Shown one piece after another: positions 36,197 to 46,422 of a DNA stretch of 64,000 nt; the first letter of the stretch is position 1; every line of letters starts with the position of its first letter. Below the pieces are notes generated by a model. That model did no database searches and was not told the DNA's origin. It saw only the letters and a list, made by a program, of their open reading frames with translations. The translations under genes and the position numbers were made by a program. This DNA comes from Halobiforma lacisalsi AJ5 (GTDB lineage: Archaea > Halobacteriota > Halobacteria > Halobacteriales > Natrialbaceae), in the NCBI RefSeq assembly GCF_000226975.2, contig NZ_CP019285.1:3038001-3102000 (forward strand), in the 5' to 3' direction.

Positions 36197-36915
36197 TCGC
36201 CCTCGAGATTCACTTCGACGCCGTCCCCGTGTTCGATCGCCTCGATCAGCGTGTCGATCCGTTCGGCCTCGGCCCCTCGATCGAACCCCGTCTCGTCGGG
36301 GTAGACGCCGACGATGACCAGGTGGTCCCCGCCCCGATCCGGGCGCGCGACCTCGACGACGGCGTCGACGGATATCTCCCGCAGCGTCGCTTCCCCCTCG
36401 AAGGTCTCGACCGTCGTCGTGTCGTCGAGCACCGTGACCGAGCGGCGATCGACGGGATCGTCGCCGACCTCGAGTTCGCCGTACCGGTCCTGGACGCGTT
36501 CGGCGATCTCGGCGCGGCTCATGTCGCCGACGGGATTGAAGTTCTCGCCGGCGACGCTGACCTCGGGGGTCGTCAGGAGACCGAAGACGCCGGCCTCGAC
36601 GCCGTCCGTGTTCTCGTCCTCGTCGCCGTCACTCTCGTCGCCGTCGCCGCCGAACGGATCCAGCGGGAGATCGATCGTCCGGACGTACTCGCTGGCGTAG
36701 TTCGTCACCTCGACCGTCTCGCCCGCCACGGATTCCGTCCTGACGGACTCTTCGGTCCCGCGGTAGTCGTACCCGACCTCCGTCGCGACCGACTCGGGAA
36801 CGATCGCCGGCGACGCCGACACCGTCGTCACGTCCTCGAGCAGGTCGCCGAGACAGCCAGTCGAGGCGACGACGCCGCCGGACGTAAGCGCCGCGACGAA
36901 CTGCCGTCGGTGCAT
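36193..36915 (-). CDS. Tat-exported lipoprotein (DUF6517-like)
   Basis: 240 residues. MHRRQFVAALTSGGVVASTGC supplies RRQF (Tat-like) and a lipobox with Cys21. A Val/Glu/Asp-rich body has VATEVGYDYRGTEESVR, an acidic insert (GGDGDESDGDEDEN), TTPEVSVAGENFNPVGDMS and a C-terminal VEVARPDRGGDHLVIVGVYPD. It fits the haloarchaeal DUF6517 lipoprotein family. Role unknown. The stop overlaps the presenilin-like gene's stop by 4 bases. Confidence 0.75.
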   Translation of the reverse strand: MHRRQFVAALTSGGVVASTGCLGDLLEDVTTVSASPAIVPESVATEVGYDYRGTEESVRTESVAGETVEVTNYASEYVRTIDLPLDPFGGDGDESDGDEDENTDGVEAGVFGLLTTPEVSVAGENFNPVGDMSRAEIAERVQDRYGELEVGDDPVDRRSVTVLDDTTTVETFEGEATLREISVDAVVEVARPDRGGDHLVIVGVYPDETGFDRGAEAERIDTLIEAIEHGDGVEVNLEGD

Positions 36916-37000
36916 ATCGGCTCCTCGACGTTCGGCGGGATAAGTCTCGGGCAGGCTATCACGCCCGTAGATGACGGGAGTCGGTGAACGGGACTCGAGC

Positions 37001-37036
37001 GGGGCAGGGCGGAGCAGGGCGGAGCAGGGCGGAGCG
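37001..37036. repeat. GC-rich 10-bp tandem repeat
   Basis: About 3.5 copies of ggagcagggc lie in the 153-bp gap between the lipoprotein gene and the manganese catalase stop codon. Likely a slippage repeat with no evident function. Confidence 0.7.
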
Positions 37037-37068
37037 GGGAGGGGGCGAGATCTGGTGCTGATACCCAG

Positions 37069-37902
37069 TCAGTCGCCGTCGGACCCGTCCGGTTCCGGGT
37101 CGCTGTACGTCTTCGGATCCGGTGCCGGCGGCACCCCGTCGCCGTCACCCGGCTGTTCGGCGAGGTAGGAGAACTCGCCGTTCCCGTCGGGCGCGGTTCC
37201 CTGGGTCCACGGGAAGCCCGGATCCTCCTGGGGATCCCGGCGCGTCGAGATGAATGCGTAGTTGACGTCCTGATTCTCCTCCTCCTGCGGGAAACTCGCC
37301 GGCACCGGGACCGGATCGTCGAGGCTCTCGAGGGCCTCGAGCCACTGGTTCTGGTGCATGGTGTCCCGGGCGATGAGATAGGAGAGCATGTCCTTCATGC
37401 CGGGGTCGTCGGTGTACTCCCAGAGGCGGGTCGCGAGGGTGCGGCCGGTCGCCTCGGCCATCACGTTCGCGTAGAGGTCGCCCGCGAGGTTCCCCGAGGC
37501 GGCGACGTAGGCCCCGTCGAACGGCACGCCGTTGCTGTCGACCGGCATCGCGGAGAGTCCGGACGAAAGGAACTGCCGGGGGTTCTGTCCGGTCATCGCT
37601 GCGGCGGCGGCCGCCGTCTCCTCCGTTTCCTCGCGCATCTGCTTCGGCGAACCCCGGAGGTTCTTCGTGACCGCCGTCGCGAGCATCTCGATGTGGCCCA
37701 GCTCCTCGGTGGCGGTCTCCATGAGCAGCTTCCGGTAGGCCTCGTACTCTTCGGGCAGCGCCCACGCCTGGAACATGTACTGCAGGGCGACGCGCATCTC
37801 GCCCTCCTGGCCGCCGATCGCCTGCTGGAGGAGTTTCGCGAAGTGTGGGTCCGGTTCTTCGACGGTGACCTCGTACTGTAACTCCGGTTCGTGGAAGAAC
37901 AT
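37069..37902 (-). CDS. Manganese catalase family protein
   Basis: 277 residues. The ferritin-like four-helix core has probable di-manganese ligands: E35 in GQEGEMRVALQYMFQ, E67 and H70 in TEELGHIEM, Glu in NVMAEATGRT and His in RDTMHQNQW. These match non-heme manganese catalases, which dismutate hydrogen peroxide. The C-terminal 50 residues are acidic and proline-rich, as in halophilic members. Single gene, divergent from the Tat-signal protein upstream. Confidence 0.92.
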   Translation of the reverse strand: MFFHEPELQYEVTVEEPDPHFAKLLQQAIGGQEGEMRVALQYMFQAWALPEEYEAYRKLLMETATEELGHIEMLATAVTKNLRGSPKQMREETEETAAAAAAMTGQNPRQFLSSGLSAMPVDSNGVPFDGAYVAASGNLAGDLYANVMAEATGRTLATRLWEYTDDPGMKDMLSYLIARDTMHQNQWLEALESLDDPVPVPASFPQEEENQDVNYAFISTRRDPQEDPGFPWTQGTAPDGNGEFSYLAEQPGDGDGVPPAPDPKTYSDPEPDGSDGD

Positions 37903-38073
37903 TCGGACGAACGGATATCGAGTCCGTCCATGAAGATTTCACTTGCGAACCGACGGATAATTACGATCGGTGAACTACCTTCCGTGCGTGAAAAGGTCGG
38001 TTCAGCGAAGGTCAACCCGACCCGGAACAAACCTTTTTTCGCCCCTCGGTGACGGTGTCGTAGGCCGATCTCG

Positions 38074-38568
38074 ATGCCAAAGAACCACGACACCGAGACG
38101 AAGACGACCCGAACCGGACCCTCCCGGCGTCGCGTCCTCGAGTACGGCGGCGTCGCGGTAACGGGTGGTATCGTCGGCACGACGGGAGCCGCTGGGGCGA
38201 CCGGCGACGACGTGAACGAGGCTCCGACCGGGGACGAATCGTCCTCATCCCCGTCCCCTCACAGTGCCGTCGACGGCGCGATGTTCGCCTACCAGTACGC
38301 CCCCGGGCGGGTCAGAGTCCCCGAACGGGACCTCGAGTGGCGGCCGTCGGCGCTCGCCCCGTCGTACCGGACCCACGTCGTCAGTTACGAGCGGTCGCCG
38401 TCGCTTCGAGCGTTCCTGTTTACGGACGGGGGGCTGTCGACGGAAACCGACGGGAACGGATTCGACACGTTTGCCCTCCGGGACGTATCCGGTTGCCCCG
38501 CGGGATCCGGATCCGTCCCCCTGACCGGCGTCGAACTCGAACTCGAATTCGAACGCGAGCACGAGTGA
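38074..38568 (+). CDS. Tat-signal protein of unknown function
   Basis: 164 residues. A Tat motif SRRRVLEYGG lies at about residues 17-26, followed by a hydrophobic, alanine/glycine-rich stretch ending near AGATG, without a lipobox Cys. A Ser/Pro-rich linker is followed by about 100 residues including FAYQYAPGRVRVPERDLEW and VVSYERSPSLRAFLF. No family is recognised. Single Cys near the C-terminus (SGCPAG). It is read divergently from the manganese catalase. Confidence 0.6.
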   Translation: MPKNHDTETKTTRTGPSRRRVLEYGGVAVTGGIVGTTGAAGATGDDVNEAPTGDESSSSPSPHSAVDGAMFAYQYAPGRVRVPERDLEWRPSALAPSYRTHVVSYERSPSLRAFLFTDGGLSTETDGNGFDTFALRDVSGCPAGSGSVPLTGVELELEFEREHE

Positions 38569-38770
38569 CGGGACCGGTGGTCGCCCGCGTTCGCACTCAT
38601 GTCTCCGGTATCGCCGCTGCGTTCGTCGCAGTGTTCCGTTCCCGCTACCGAGCCAGTAGTCGCTGCCGTCGCCGTCACCGTCGCTCGAGGCGGTTCCCGG
38701 TCGACGCGATCCGGCCGGACCCGTCGACCGTCGTCAACCGTCCAACGACAGCCGGGGTGAGTGACCACGA

Positions 38771-38959
38771 ATGACCGATGGTAGCGAGAAACGCCGGGCC
38801 GCCGCCCGGTGTGATCGGTGCGGAACGATCGGGCTCGTCAGGATCTGGGAGAACGGCCGAATCGAACCGGTCAGCGGCCGCGGTATCTGTGACTGTGCCG
38901 ATCCGGCGCTCCGGATCCTCGAGGGGGAGGAGGTCGACGATCTCGAGGACGAACCGTAA
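38771..38959 (+). CDS. Small zinc-binding protein
   Basis: 62 residues with two Cys pairs, CDRCGT (14-19) and CDCADP (near 40-45), enough for one zinc site. The C-terminus is acidic (GEEVDDLEDEP). A typical haloarchaeal orphan mini-protein with no assigned role. It converges with cysS. Confidence 0.6.
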   Translation: MTDGSEKRRAAARCDRCGTIGLVRIWENGRIEPVSGRGICDCADPALRILEGEEVDDLEDEP

Positions 38960-38983
38960 GCGCCGGCGAAAAATAGCGTTCCG

Positions 38984-40477
38984 TTACTCGGACGGCAGCC
39001 GGTAGGTCGGCCCGTCGTCGGTATCCTGAACCTCGATCCCCAGGGCCTCGAGTTCGTCGCGCAACTCGTCGGCCCGCTCGTAGTTGCCGTCCTCGCGTTC
39101 CTGCTCGCGGACGTCGAGCACGAGGTCGACCACGTCGCCGGCGAGGTCGGCCTTCCCCGTCGTCTCGCCCGTGAAGGAGAGCCCGAGGACGCCGCCCAGT
39201 TCCTTCAGGGTCTCGACGGCCTCGCGAAGCCCGCGGTAGTCGTACTCCTCGCGGCCTTCGAGGTGGCTGTTGATCGCCGTCGCGACCTCGAGCAGCGCCG
39301 ACTGGGCCTCCCGGGTGTTGAAGTCGTCGTTCATGGCCTCGACGAACGCTTCGCGGGCGTCCCCGACTGTGGCGCGGAACTCCGCGTCTTCGACTTTCGT
39401 CCGGGCGTCCGGCGAGTCGACGGCGTCGAGGGCCGCCTCGTAGGCGCGCTCGAGTCGCTCCCAGCGTTCCTCGGCCTCGGCGATCGTCTCGTCGGAGTAC
39501 AGCTGCGTGCTGTTGTACGACCCCGCGGTCAGGAACGTCCGCAGGACGTTCGTTCCCCAGCGTTCGACCGCGTCCTCGACGGTGACGAAGTTCCCCAGGC
39601 TCGAGGACATCTTCTCGTCGTCCATCTCGAACAGCTCACAGTGGAGCCAGTAGTTCGCGAACGTCGCGTCGGTCGCCGCCTCGGACTGGGCGATCTCGTT
39701 TTCGTGGTGGGGGAAGACGAGGTCGCGGCCGCCGACGTGGAGGTCCAGCGTCTCGTCGAGGTGGGTCATGCTCATCGCGGAGCACTCGATGTGCCAGCCG
39801 GGCCGTCCCTCGCCCCACGGCGAGTCCCAGGTCTGGGCGGTCTCGCAGGCCTGTTCCGGCTCTGCCGCGCCCTCGTGGCGGTGTTCCTCGATCGCGTCGG
39901 CGTCGACGCCGCCGGCCTTCCAGAGCGCGAAGTCCGCGGGATGGCGCTTCTCCGAGCGCTCGTCGGGGTCGCCCTGGGACTCGATCTCCTCGAGTTCCTG
40001 GTTCGAGAGCTTGCCGTAGTCGTCGAACTGCGTTACGTCGAAGTAGACCGACCCGTTCGACTCGTAGGCGTACCCCTTCTCGACCAGGGTTTCGACCAGG
40101 TCGATGATCTCCGGGACGTGTTCCGATACGCGGGGATAGACTTCCGCCCGCAGGAGGTTCAGTGAGCGCATATCCGAGAGGGTGCGCTCGATGTAGCTTT
40201 CGGCGACCTCGCTCTCGTCCTCGCCCAGGCCGTCCTCGCCGACGCGGGCGACGATCTTCTCGTTGACGTCGGTGAAGTTCTCGACGTGACGCACGTCGTA
40301 CCCGAGGAACTCGAGCCAGCGGTGCATGACGTCGACGTGGACCCACGACCGCGCGTGGCCCAGATGGGGCGGGTCGGAGACCGTCAGGCCACAGTAGTAG
40401 AGCAAGACGTTATCGGGGTCCTGTGGCTCGAACGGCTCCGTTTCGCCCGTCAACGTGTTCGTCACGTGTAGGGTCAT
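38984..40477 (-). CDS. cysS: Cysteinyl-tRNA synthetase
   Basis: 497 residues from the ATG at 40477 ([16 protein letters not shown]). The class-I signatures are HLGH (38-41, HIGH motif) and KMSSS (about 286-290, KMSKS). C29 in YYCGLTV and the downstream Cys/His residues form the zinc site that selects cysteine. The C-terminal anticodon-binding helical domain ends in YRLPSE. It charges tRNA(Cys). The frame is open further upstream but without similarity, so the family start is used. Confidence 0.96.
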   Translation of the reverse strand: MTLHVTNTLTGETEPFEPQDPDNVLLYYCGLTVSDPPHLGHARSWVHVDVMHRWLEFLGYDVRHVENFTDVNEKIVARVGEDGLGEDESEVAESYIERTLSDMRSLNLLRAEVYPRVSEHVPEIIDLVETLVEKGYAYESNGSVYFDVTQFDDYGKLSNQELEEIESQGDPDERSEKRHPADFALWKAGGVDADAIEEHRHEGAAEPEQACETAQTWDSPWGEGRPGWHIECSAMSMTHLDETLDLHVGGRDLVFPHHENEIAQSEAATDATFANYWLHCELFEMDDEKMSSSLGNFVTVEDAVERWGTNVLRTFLTAGSYNSTQLYSDETIAEAEERWERLERAYEAALDAVDSPDARTKVEDAEFRATVGDAREAFVEAMNDDFNTREAQSALLEVATAINSHLEGREEYDYRGLREAVETLKELGGVLGLSFTGETTGKADLAGDVVDLVLDVREQEREDGNYERADELRDELEALGIEVQDTDDGPTYRLPSE

Positions 40478-40634
40478 TACCCGTATTTGCCCCGGACGAT
40501 AGTTAAACGGTGTGATGCAACTCAACTCGGCCGCTCCCGGGGATTCGACGGAGTCGCTCGAGGGCCGCCCGACGCCCGGGGCCCCCTGGTGATCGACGGG
40601 AGATTTATCCGTCGGACTAGCTAGCGGATAAGTC

Positions 40635-43600
40635 ATGAGTACTCGATCGGATCCCGCAGCGAGCGCCTTCTGGGGGGATGCCGACGACGACGTGGCGCTC
40701 GAGCGGTACCGGACGCTCGTCGAGACGATCGACGACGGGATCTATCAACTCGACGCCGACGGGCGGTTCGTCGCGGTCAACGACGTCATCGTCGAGACGA
40801 CCGGTTACGATCGTGAGGACCTCCTCGGGGAACACGTCTCCCTGCTTCTCGACGAGGACGACGTCGACGCCATCGAACGCGAGCTGGCCGAGGCCGTCGC
40901 GACTGGCTGTGACGTCTCCACGTTCGAACTCGCCGTCCGGACGGCGGACGGCGACCCCCTTCCCTGCGAAGTCCGGATCTCTCCCCTGGCGGACGACGAC
41001 GAACTGTGCGGCTCGATCGGCGTCGTCCGTGTTCGCGGCCGCTCGGAACCGATCCGGTGCCTCGAGTCCTTCGAGGCGGCGAAACTGGAGCGATCCTACG
41101 GATCGGTCGGGACCATCCCGGACGAGACCAACGTGGGGGTCGTCGTTCTCAACGACGCCGGTGAGGTCAAGTGGATCGACGAGACGGTCGAGGAGTACCT
41201 CGGCCTCGAGCGCGGGCGGGTCCTCGGTCGGGACCACCGGTCGGTGATCGAGGGGACGGTCGCCGACCGGCTCGCGGATCCCGAAGCGTTCGCCCAGCGC
41301 GTGCTGGCGACCTACGAGGACGACAGCTATCTCGATCGCTTCGAGTTTCGCGTGACCGATGCGGGCGACGATCCCCGCTGGCTCGAGTACCGGAGCAAGC
41401 CGATCGAGTCCGGCGAGTACGCTGGCGGCCGGATCGAACTCTACTACGACATCACCGACCAGAAACGGTCCGAAAGCGAACTGCGCGAGAGCCGGGAGGC
41501 GTTCCAGTCGCTCGTCGACGCCGTCGAGGAGTACGCGATCTTCCGGCTCGATCCCGAGGGGACCGTCATCAGCTGGAACGAGGGGGCGAAACGGATCAAG
41601 GGGTACGACCGCGAGGAGATCGTCGGCGAGCACTTCTCGACGTTCTACACGCAGGAAGACCGCGCGGAGGGGATCCCCGAGCGAAACCTCGAGCGGGCGA
41701 CCGAGAACGGCTCCGTTGAGGACGAGGGGTGGCGCGTCCGCAAGGACGGCTCGCGGTTCTGGGCGAACGTGACGATCACGCCCGTGTTAGACGCCGACGG
41801 CACTCACCGGGGCTATTTGAAAGTGACCCGTGATATGACCGATCGCTGGCAGCGCGAACAGGAACTCGAGAGCGAGCTTCAGCGGGTACTCGGGAGGGTT
41901 TCCGACGCGTTCTACGCCGTCGACGACGAGTTCCGGTTTACCCACGTCAACGACCGCGCCGCGGAATTGCTCGAGCACTCCGAGGAAGAACTCCTCGGCG
42001 AGCGGATCTGGGACGTGTTTCCGGACCTCGTCGATCTCGACGAGGTCTGGAACGCCTTCCACACGGCCATGGAGAGCCAGGAGCCGACCAGCTACGAACT
42101 CTACTACGACACGCTGGATTTCTGGGTAGAAGCGAACCTCTACCCCTCCGAGAGCGGGATCTCCGTGTACTTCCGCGACGTCACCGACCGCGTCGAACGC
42201 GAACGGGATCTCGAGCGGACCGAACGGCGCTTCGAGGCGATCTTCGAGGACCCCAACATCCTCGTCGGGCTGCTCGAACCGGACGGGACGGTGCTTGACA
42301 TCAACGGAACCGCGATGGACTACGTCGACGCGGACCTCGAGGACGTGACCGACGAGCCCTTCTGGGAGACGCCGTGGTGGGGAGAGGGCGACGGGGTCCA
42401 GGACCGGGTCCGGGAGTGGACCGAGCGCGCGGCCGCCGGCGAGTACGTCGAGTTCGAGACCGACCTCACCAGGCCGAACGGCGACTGGTACACGCTCAAT
42501 GGCGTGTTTCGGCCGGTGACGAACGACGACGGCGAGGTCGTCTCGATCATCGTCTCGGATCGGGACATCACCGAACGTAGGCGACGCGAACGGGAACTCG
42601 AGGAGTCCGAACAGCGCTACCGGACCCTCGCGGAGTACTTCCCGAACGGCCTCGTCACGCTGTTCGATCACGACCTCGAGTACACGCTCGCCGCCGGCCA
42701 GGGGTTCGACAAACTCCCGGTCGACCCCGACGACCTCGAGGGACGGAGCTTCGACGACGTCTGGCCCGCCGAAACGACCGAGACGCTCGAGCCCGCGTTC
42801 CGGGCGGCGCTGAACGGCGAGCAGCGCTCGGTCGAACTCGAGTACGCCGGCCGGGAGTGGGTGCTGTACGTGGTTCCGATCACCGACAACCGGGGCGACG
42901 TCTTCGCCGGCGTGACGATGGCCCACGACATCACCGAGCGCAAGGAGTACCAGCGGAAACTCGAGGAGACGATCGATCAACTCGAGGAGTCGAACAAGCG
43001 ACTCGAGCAGTTCGCCTACGCCGCTTCTCACGACCTGCAGGAGCCCCTGCGGATGGTCTCGAGCTACCTCCAGCTTATCGGGAACCGCTACGCCGATACC
43101 CTCGACGAGGACGGGACGGAGTTCCTCGAGTTCGCAATCGACGGCGCGGACCGAATGCGCGACATGATCGACGGCCTGCTTGCCTACTCCCGGGTCGAGA
43201 CACAGGGCGAGCCGATCGAGCCCGTCGAACTCGACCCGATCCTCGAGGACGTTCTCGCGGACCTGCAACTCCGGATCGAGGAGACCGACGCCGAGATCAC
43301 GGCCGAACCGCTTCCGCGGGTCGAGGGCGATGCCAGTCAACTGCGACAGGTGTTCCAGAACCTGCTGGGGAACGCACTCGAGTACAGCGGAGACGGGCCC
43401 CCGCGGGTCCACGTTGACGCCGAGCGCCGGGGCGACGAGTGGCGGATTTCGGTCCACGACGAGGGCATCGGGATCGACCCCGACGATCAGGAGTCGGTCT
43501 TCGAGGTGTTCAACCGGCTGCACAGCCGTGACGACCACCCCGGAACCGGGATCGGACTGGCGCTGTGTCAGCGGATCGTCGAGCGCCACGATGGCGAGAT

Positions 43601-43676
43601 CTGGGTCGACTCCGAGCCGGGCGAGGGGTCGACGTTCTCGTTTACCCTACTGGCGGCCGACGACGGAGACCGGTAG
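40635..43676 (+). CDS. Cytosolic sensor histidine kinase with six PAS domains
   Basis: 1013 residues and no membrane helix. Six PAS-type units can be traced at about 20-145, 150-275, 290-405, 415-530, 535-655 and 660-785 (for example VDAVEEYAIFRLDPEGTVISW and IFEDPNILVGLLEPDGTVLD). The HisKA helix pair has the phosphoacceptor in AASHDLQEPLRM (about 795-806). The HATPase domain has the N-box QNLLGNALEY and the G-boxes DEGIGIDPDD and GTGIGLALC. It should autophosphorylate in response to an intracellular signal such as redox or light. No response regulator lies beside it. It is followed by a second kinase whose HisKA core is strikingly similar. Confidence 0.93.
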   Translation: MSTRSDPAASAFWGDADDDVALERYRTLVETIDDGIYQLDADGRFVAVNDVIVETTGYDREDLLGEHVSLLLDEDDVDAIERELAEAVATGCDVSTFELAVRTADGDPLPCEVRISPLADDDELCGSIGVVRVRGRSEPIRCLESFEAAKLERSYGSVGTIPDETNVGVVVLNDAGEVKWIDETVEEYLGLERGRVLGRDHRSVIEGTVADRLADPEAFAQRVLATYEDDSYLDRFEFRVTDAGDDPRWLEYRSKPIESGEYAGGRIELYYDITDQKRSESELRESREAFQSLVDAVEEYAIFRLDPEGTVISWNEGAKRIKGYDREEIVGEHFSTFYTQEDRAEGIPERNLERATENGSVEDEGWRVRKDGSRFWANVTITPVLDADGTHRGYLKVTRDMTDRWQREQELESELQRVLGRVSDAFYAVDDEFRFTHVNDRAAELLEHSEEELLGERIWDVFPDLVDLDEVWNAFHTAMESQEPTSYELYYDTLDFWVEANLYPSESGISVYFRDVTDRVERERDLERTERRFEAIFEDPNILVGLLEPDGTVLDINGTAMDYVDADLEDVTDEPFWETPWWGEGDGVQDRVREWTERAAAGEYVEFETDLTRPNGDWYTLNGVFRPVTNDDGEVVSIIVSDRDITERRRRERELEESEQRYRTLAEYFPNGLVTLFDHDLEYTLAAGQGFDKLPVDPDDLEGRSFDDVWPAETTETLEPAFRAALNGEQRSVELEYAGREWVLYVVPITDNRGDVFAGVTMAHDITERKEYQRKLEETIDQLEESNKRLEQFAYAASHDLQEPLRMVSSYLQLIGNRYADTLDEDGTEFLEFAIDGADRMRDMIDGLLAYSRVETQGEPIEPVELDPILEDVLADLQLRIEETDAEITAEPLPRVEGDASQLRQVFQNLLGNALEYSGDGPPRVHVDAERRGDEWRISVHDEGIGIDPDDQESVFEVFNRLHSRDDHPGTGIGLALCQRIVERHDGEIWVDSEPGEGSTFSFTLLAADDGDR

Positions 43677-43795
43677 TCCCGGCCGAGAGGACGAAACAGA
43701 ATCCGCCGACGACGGTCACTCACGACTGCTTATACGTGTTTGACCGGCGCTTTTATCCCGCGTCGTCCGCTTCCACGAACACCGGTCTCCCAACA

Positions 43796-45757
43796 ATGAG
43801 CAAGAGCCCTTCCCCCGCCACTGACGACGTTCTCGGCCTCGAAAGTCCGCTCGAAGCACTGGAAACGAGCTCCGACTTCCGGGGCCCCGTCGAGCCGATG
43901 GATGGCGAGTTCTGTAACGATCATTTCGCCCTGATCTACGAGTCCCCGGCCGACCAGTTCGCCGCCGTCGTCCCGTTTCTCAGACAGGGACTCGAGCGGG
44001 GCGAGCGGTGCGTCTACGTCACTGACGAGGCGTCCGAAGCGGAGGTTCGGGCCGCGCTCCGGGACGGTGGAATCGACGTCGAGTCCGCGACCGAGTCCGG
44101 CGCGCTCGTCGTCGAGACGTTCCAGGACACCTACCTCAGGGACGGGGCCTTCGACGTCGACGGAATGATGTCGTTCTACGAGGACGTTATCCAGGAGACC
44201 ACCGAGGAGTACGAGGCGTTCCGGCTGGCGGCCGAAATGTCGTGGATCCTCGAGGACGACGTCTCGATCGAGGACTCGATGGCCTACGAGAGCAAGGTGA
44301 ACGAACTGTTCGACGACGAGGACGCCATCGCGGTCTGCCAGTACGACCGGACCGAGTTCCCGGCCGAGGTGATCCGCGACGTCGTCCGCGTTCATCCGCA
44401 CCTCATTTACGACAATACGGTCTGTCACAACTTCTACTACACCCCGCCCGGGGAGTTCTGCGGGCCGAACCGGCCGGCACACGAACTCGATCGAATGCTC
44501 GGGACCCTCCTCGATCGAACCGAGGCGAAAACCGAGTTGCGGGACCGAAAGCGCTACCAGCAGCGGCAAAACGAGATCATCTCCGATCCCGACCGCTCGT
44601 TCGAGGAGAAACTCGACGCGCTGTTCGACCTGGGCTGTGAGCGGTTCGACCTCGATCTCGGCAGGATATCCCGCGCCGATCCCGACGAAGACAGGTTCGT
44701 GGTCGAACGCCTGAGCGGCGACCACGATCGGTTCGAACCCGGCGTCGAACTGCCGCTGTCCGAGACCCTCTGTGCGCTGCCGGCCCGAAAGAAAGGTGTC
44801 ACGGGCATTACTGACCCCGAACTCGAGGGATACGACGACATCGCAACGTGTCGAGAGTTCGACGTTCGGGCGTACCTCGGTACGTACATCGAGATCGACG
44901 GCGGGTCAGACCGGACCTTCGCCTTCGTCGGGTCCGAGACGCGGGACAAACCGTTCTCCGCGGACGAACGTGAGTTCCTCCGCTCGATGGGCCAGTGGGT
45001 GAAGTACGAACTCGAGCAACACGAGCGCGAACGCGAACTCGAGCGGACGGTCGACCGCCTCGAGACGTCGAACGAACGCCTCGAACAGTTCGCCTACGCC
45101 GCTTCCCACGACATGCAGGAACCGCTGCGAATGGTCTCGAGCTACCTCCAGTTGATCGAGCGCCGCTCGGACGACCTCTCGAAGGAGACCCGCGAGTTCC
45201 TCTCGTTCGCCATCGACGGCGCCGACCGGATGCGTGCGATGGTCGACGGATTGCTCGCCTACTCCCGGGTCCAGTCCGACGGCGACCCGCTCGAGCCGGT
45301 CGAGCTCGAGGACGTACTCGCGGACGTCCGTAGCGACTTGCAGCTTCGGCTCGAGGAAACCGACGCCGACCTCGACGCGGAGCCGCTGCCACGCGTCCGA
45401 GGTGATGGGGACCAGCTCCAGCAACTGTTCCGGAACCTGATCGAGAACGCGATCACCTACTCCGGCGACGAACCGCCGCAGGTCGACGTCACGGCCGAAC
45501 GGAACGACGACGAGTGGACGGTTTCGGTCCACGACCAGGGGATCGGGATCGACCCTGCCGAGCAGGATCGGATCTTCGATCTCTTCGATCGGCTCCACAG
45601 CCGCGAGGCCTACGACGGAACCGGCATCGGGCTGGCGCTGTGCGAGCGGATCGTCGAGCGCCACGGCGGGGAGATCCGGGTCGATTCCGAGCCGGGCGAG
45701 GGGTCGACGTTCTCGGTGACGCTGCCGGCTGCGACCACCGGTGCGACTGACCCGTAA
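43796..45757 (+). CDS. MEDS-GAF sensor histidine kinase
   Basis: 653 residues from the ATG at 43796. Residues about 40-220 form a MEDS domain (FALIYESPADQFAAVVPFLRQGLERGERCVY, quoted in part; VCQYDRTEFPAEVI), found in hydrocarbon-sensing and methanogen/methylotroph sensors. Residues about 255-400 look like a GAF domain. A coiled-coil linker rich in Arg/Glu precedes HisKA with AASHDMQEPLRMVSSYLQ and a HATPase domain (RNLIENAITY, GTGIGLALCE). No membrane helix. The kinase core closely matches the previous gene, 119 bases upstream, suggesting duplication with exchange of sensor domains. Confidence 0.92.
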   Translation: MSKSPSPATDDVLGLESPLEALETSSDFRGPVEPMDGEFCNDHFALIYESPADQFAAVVPFLRQGLERGERCVYVTDEASEAEVRAALRDGGIDVESATESGALVVETFQDTYLRDGAFDVDGMMSFYEDVIQETTEEYEAFRLAAEMSWILEDDVSIEDSMAYESKVNELFDDEDAIAVCQYDRTEFPAEVIRDVVRVHPHLIYDNTVCHNFYYTPPGEFCGPNRPAHELDRMLGTLLDRTEAKTELRDRKRYQQRQNEIISDPDRSFEEKLDALFDLGCERFDLDLGRISRADPDEDRFVVERLSGDHDRFEPGVELPLSETLCALPARKKGVTGITDPELEGYDDIATCREFDVRAYLGTYIEIDGGSDRTFAFVGSETRDKPFSADEREFLRSMGQWVKYELEQHERERELERTVDRLETSNERLEQFAYAASHDMQEPLRMVSSYLQLIERRSDDLSKETREFLSFAIDGADRMRAMVDGLLAYSRVQSDGDPLEPVELEDVLADVRSDLQLRLEETDADLDAEPLPRVRGDGDQLQQLFRNLIENAITYSGDEPPQVDVTAERNDDEWTVSVHDQGIGIDPAEQDRIFDLFDRLHSREAYDGTGIGLALCERIVERHGGEIRVDSEPGEGSTFSVTLPAATTGATDP

Positions 45758-45784
45758 CGAACTCCCCTGCCGTCCCGCGCTCGA

Positions 45785-46315
45785 TCACCCGCTCTCGTCT
45801 CCCTCCGGTCGAACCCGACTCCGATCGAGCGCGTCTTCCACCGCCCGGACCGCGTTCGCCCCCTCGAGCCGGTCGACCACGAGGGTCATCGTTCCCTCGG
45901 CGACCCCTGCCGCCTCCGGCACGATTCCCTCGACGGCGAGCCGCTCGAGCGCGTCAGCGAGCGCGGCCGTGTCGACGGCTCCGGTCGCGACGATCGCGGT
46001 CCGATCGCCGTCGCTCGGTCCGAAGCCCGTCCCGCCGACTGTGACGACAGGCTCGGGGTCGCCCGAATCTCTATCTACGCCGCTGTCGACGGGGCCGATT
46101 CCACTCTCCATTCTGACCCGCACGTCCCGCGACTCCGTCTCGTGAGCCGGCAATTCGTCTGCGTACCGGCGCAGCGCGGTCGCGATCGCGTCCGTCTCGC
46201 CGTCGACCTCGAGGAAACGCGCGGCGGCGGTGTAGTTGACCACGCCGGCCCGCAGCGCCGCCACGAGGAACGGATGGCGATCGAGTTCCGCCCGGGTCTC
46301 GGCTGCCAGTGACAT
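45785..46315 (-). CDS. Haloarchaeal DUF7523-like protein
   Basis: 176 residues from the ATG at 46315 (MSLAAETRAELDRHPFLVAALRAGV). The N-terminus resembles a winged-helix segment (VNYTAAARFLEVDGETDAIATALRRYADEL). The C-terminus resembles a ligand-binding ACT-like unit (TAIVATGAVDTAALADALERL, then GTMTLVVDRLEGANAVRAVEDAL). This layout suits a small haloarchaeal regulator, but no targets are known. It overlaps nothing and is divergent from the BolA gene. Confidence 0.7.
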   Translation of the reverse strand: MSLAAETRAELDRHPFLVAALRAGVVNYTAAARFLEVDGETDAIATALRRYADELPAHETESRDVRVRMESGIGPVDSGVDRDSGDPEPVVTVGGTGFGPSDGDRTAIVATGAVDTAALADALERLAVEGIVPEAAGVAEGTMTLVVDRLEGANAVRAVEDALDRSRVRPEGDESG

Positions 46316-46422
46316 GTGTACGTGCTCGAGAGCGGCCGCGGGGCGCATAAACGCGACGACCGCCGGGACGATGGGGTTCCGGGACCGCGGCGCTTTTGCC
46401 CCGAGCGCCCGACGGAACGAGT

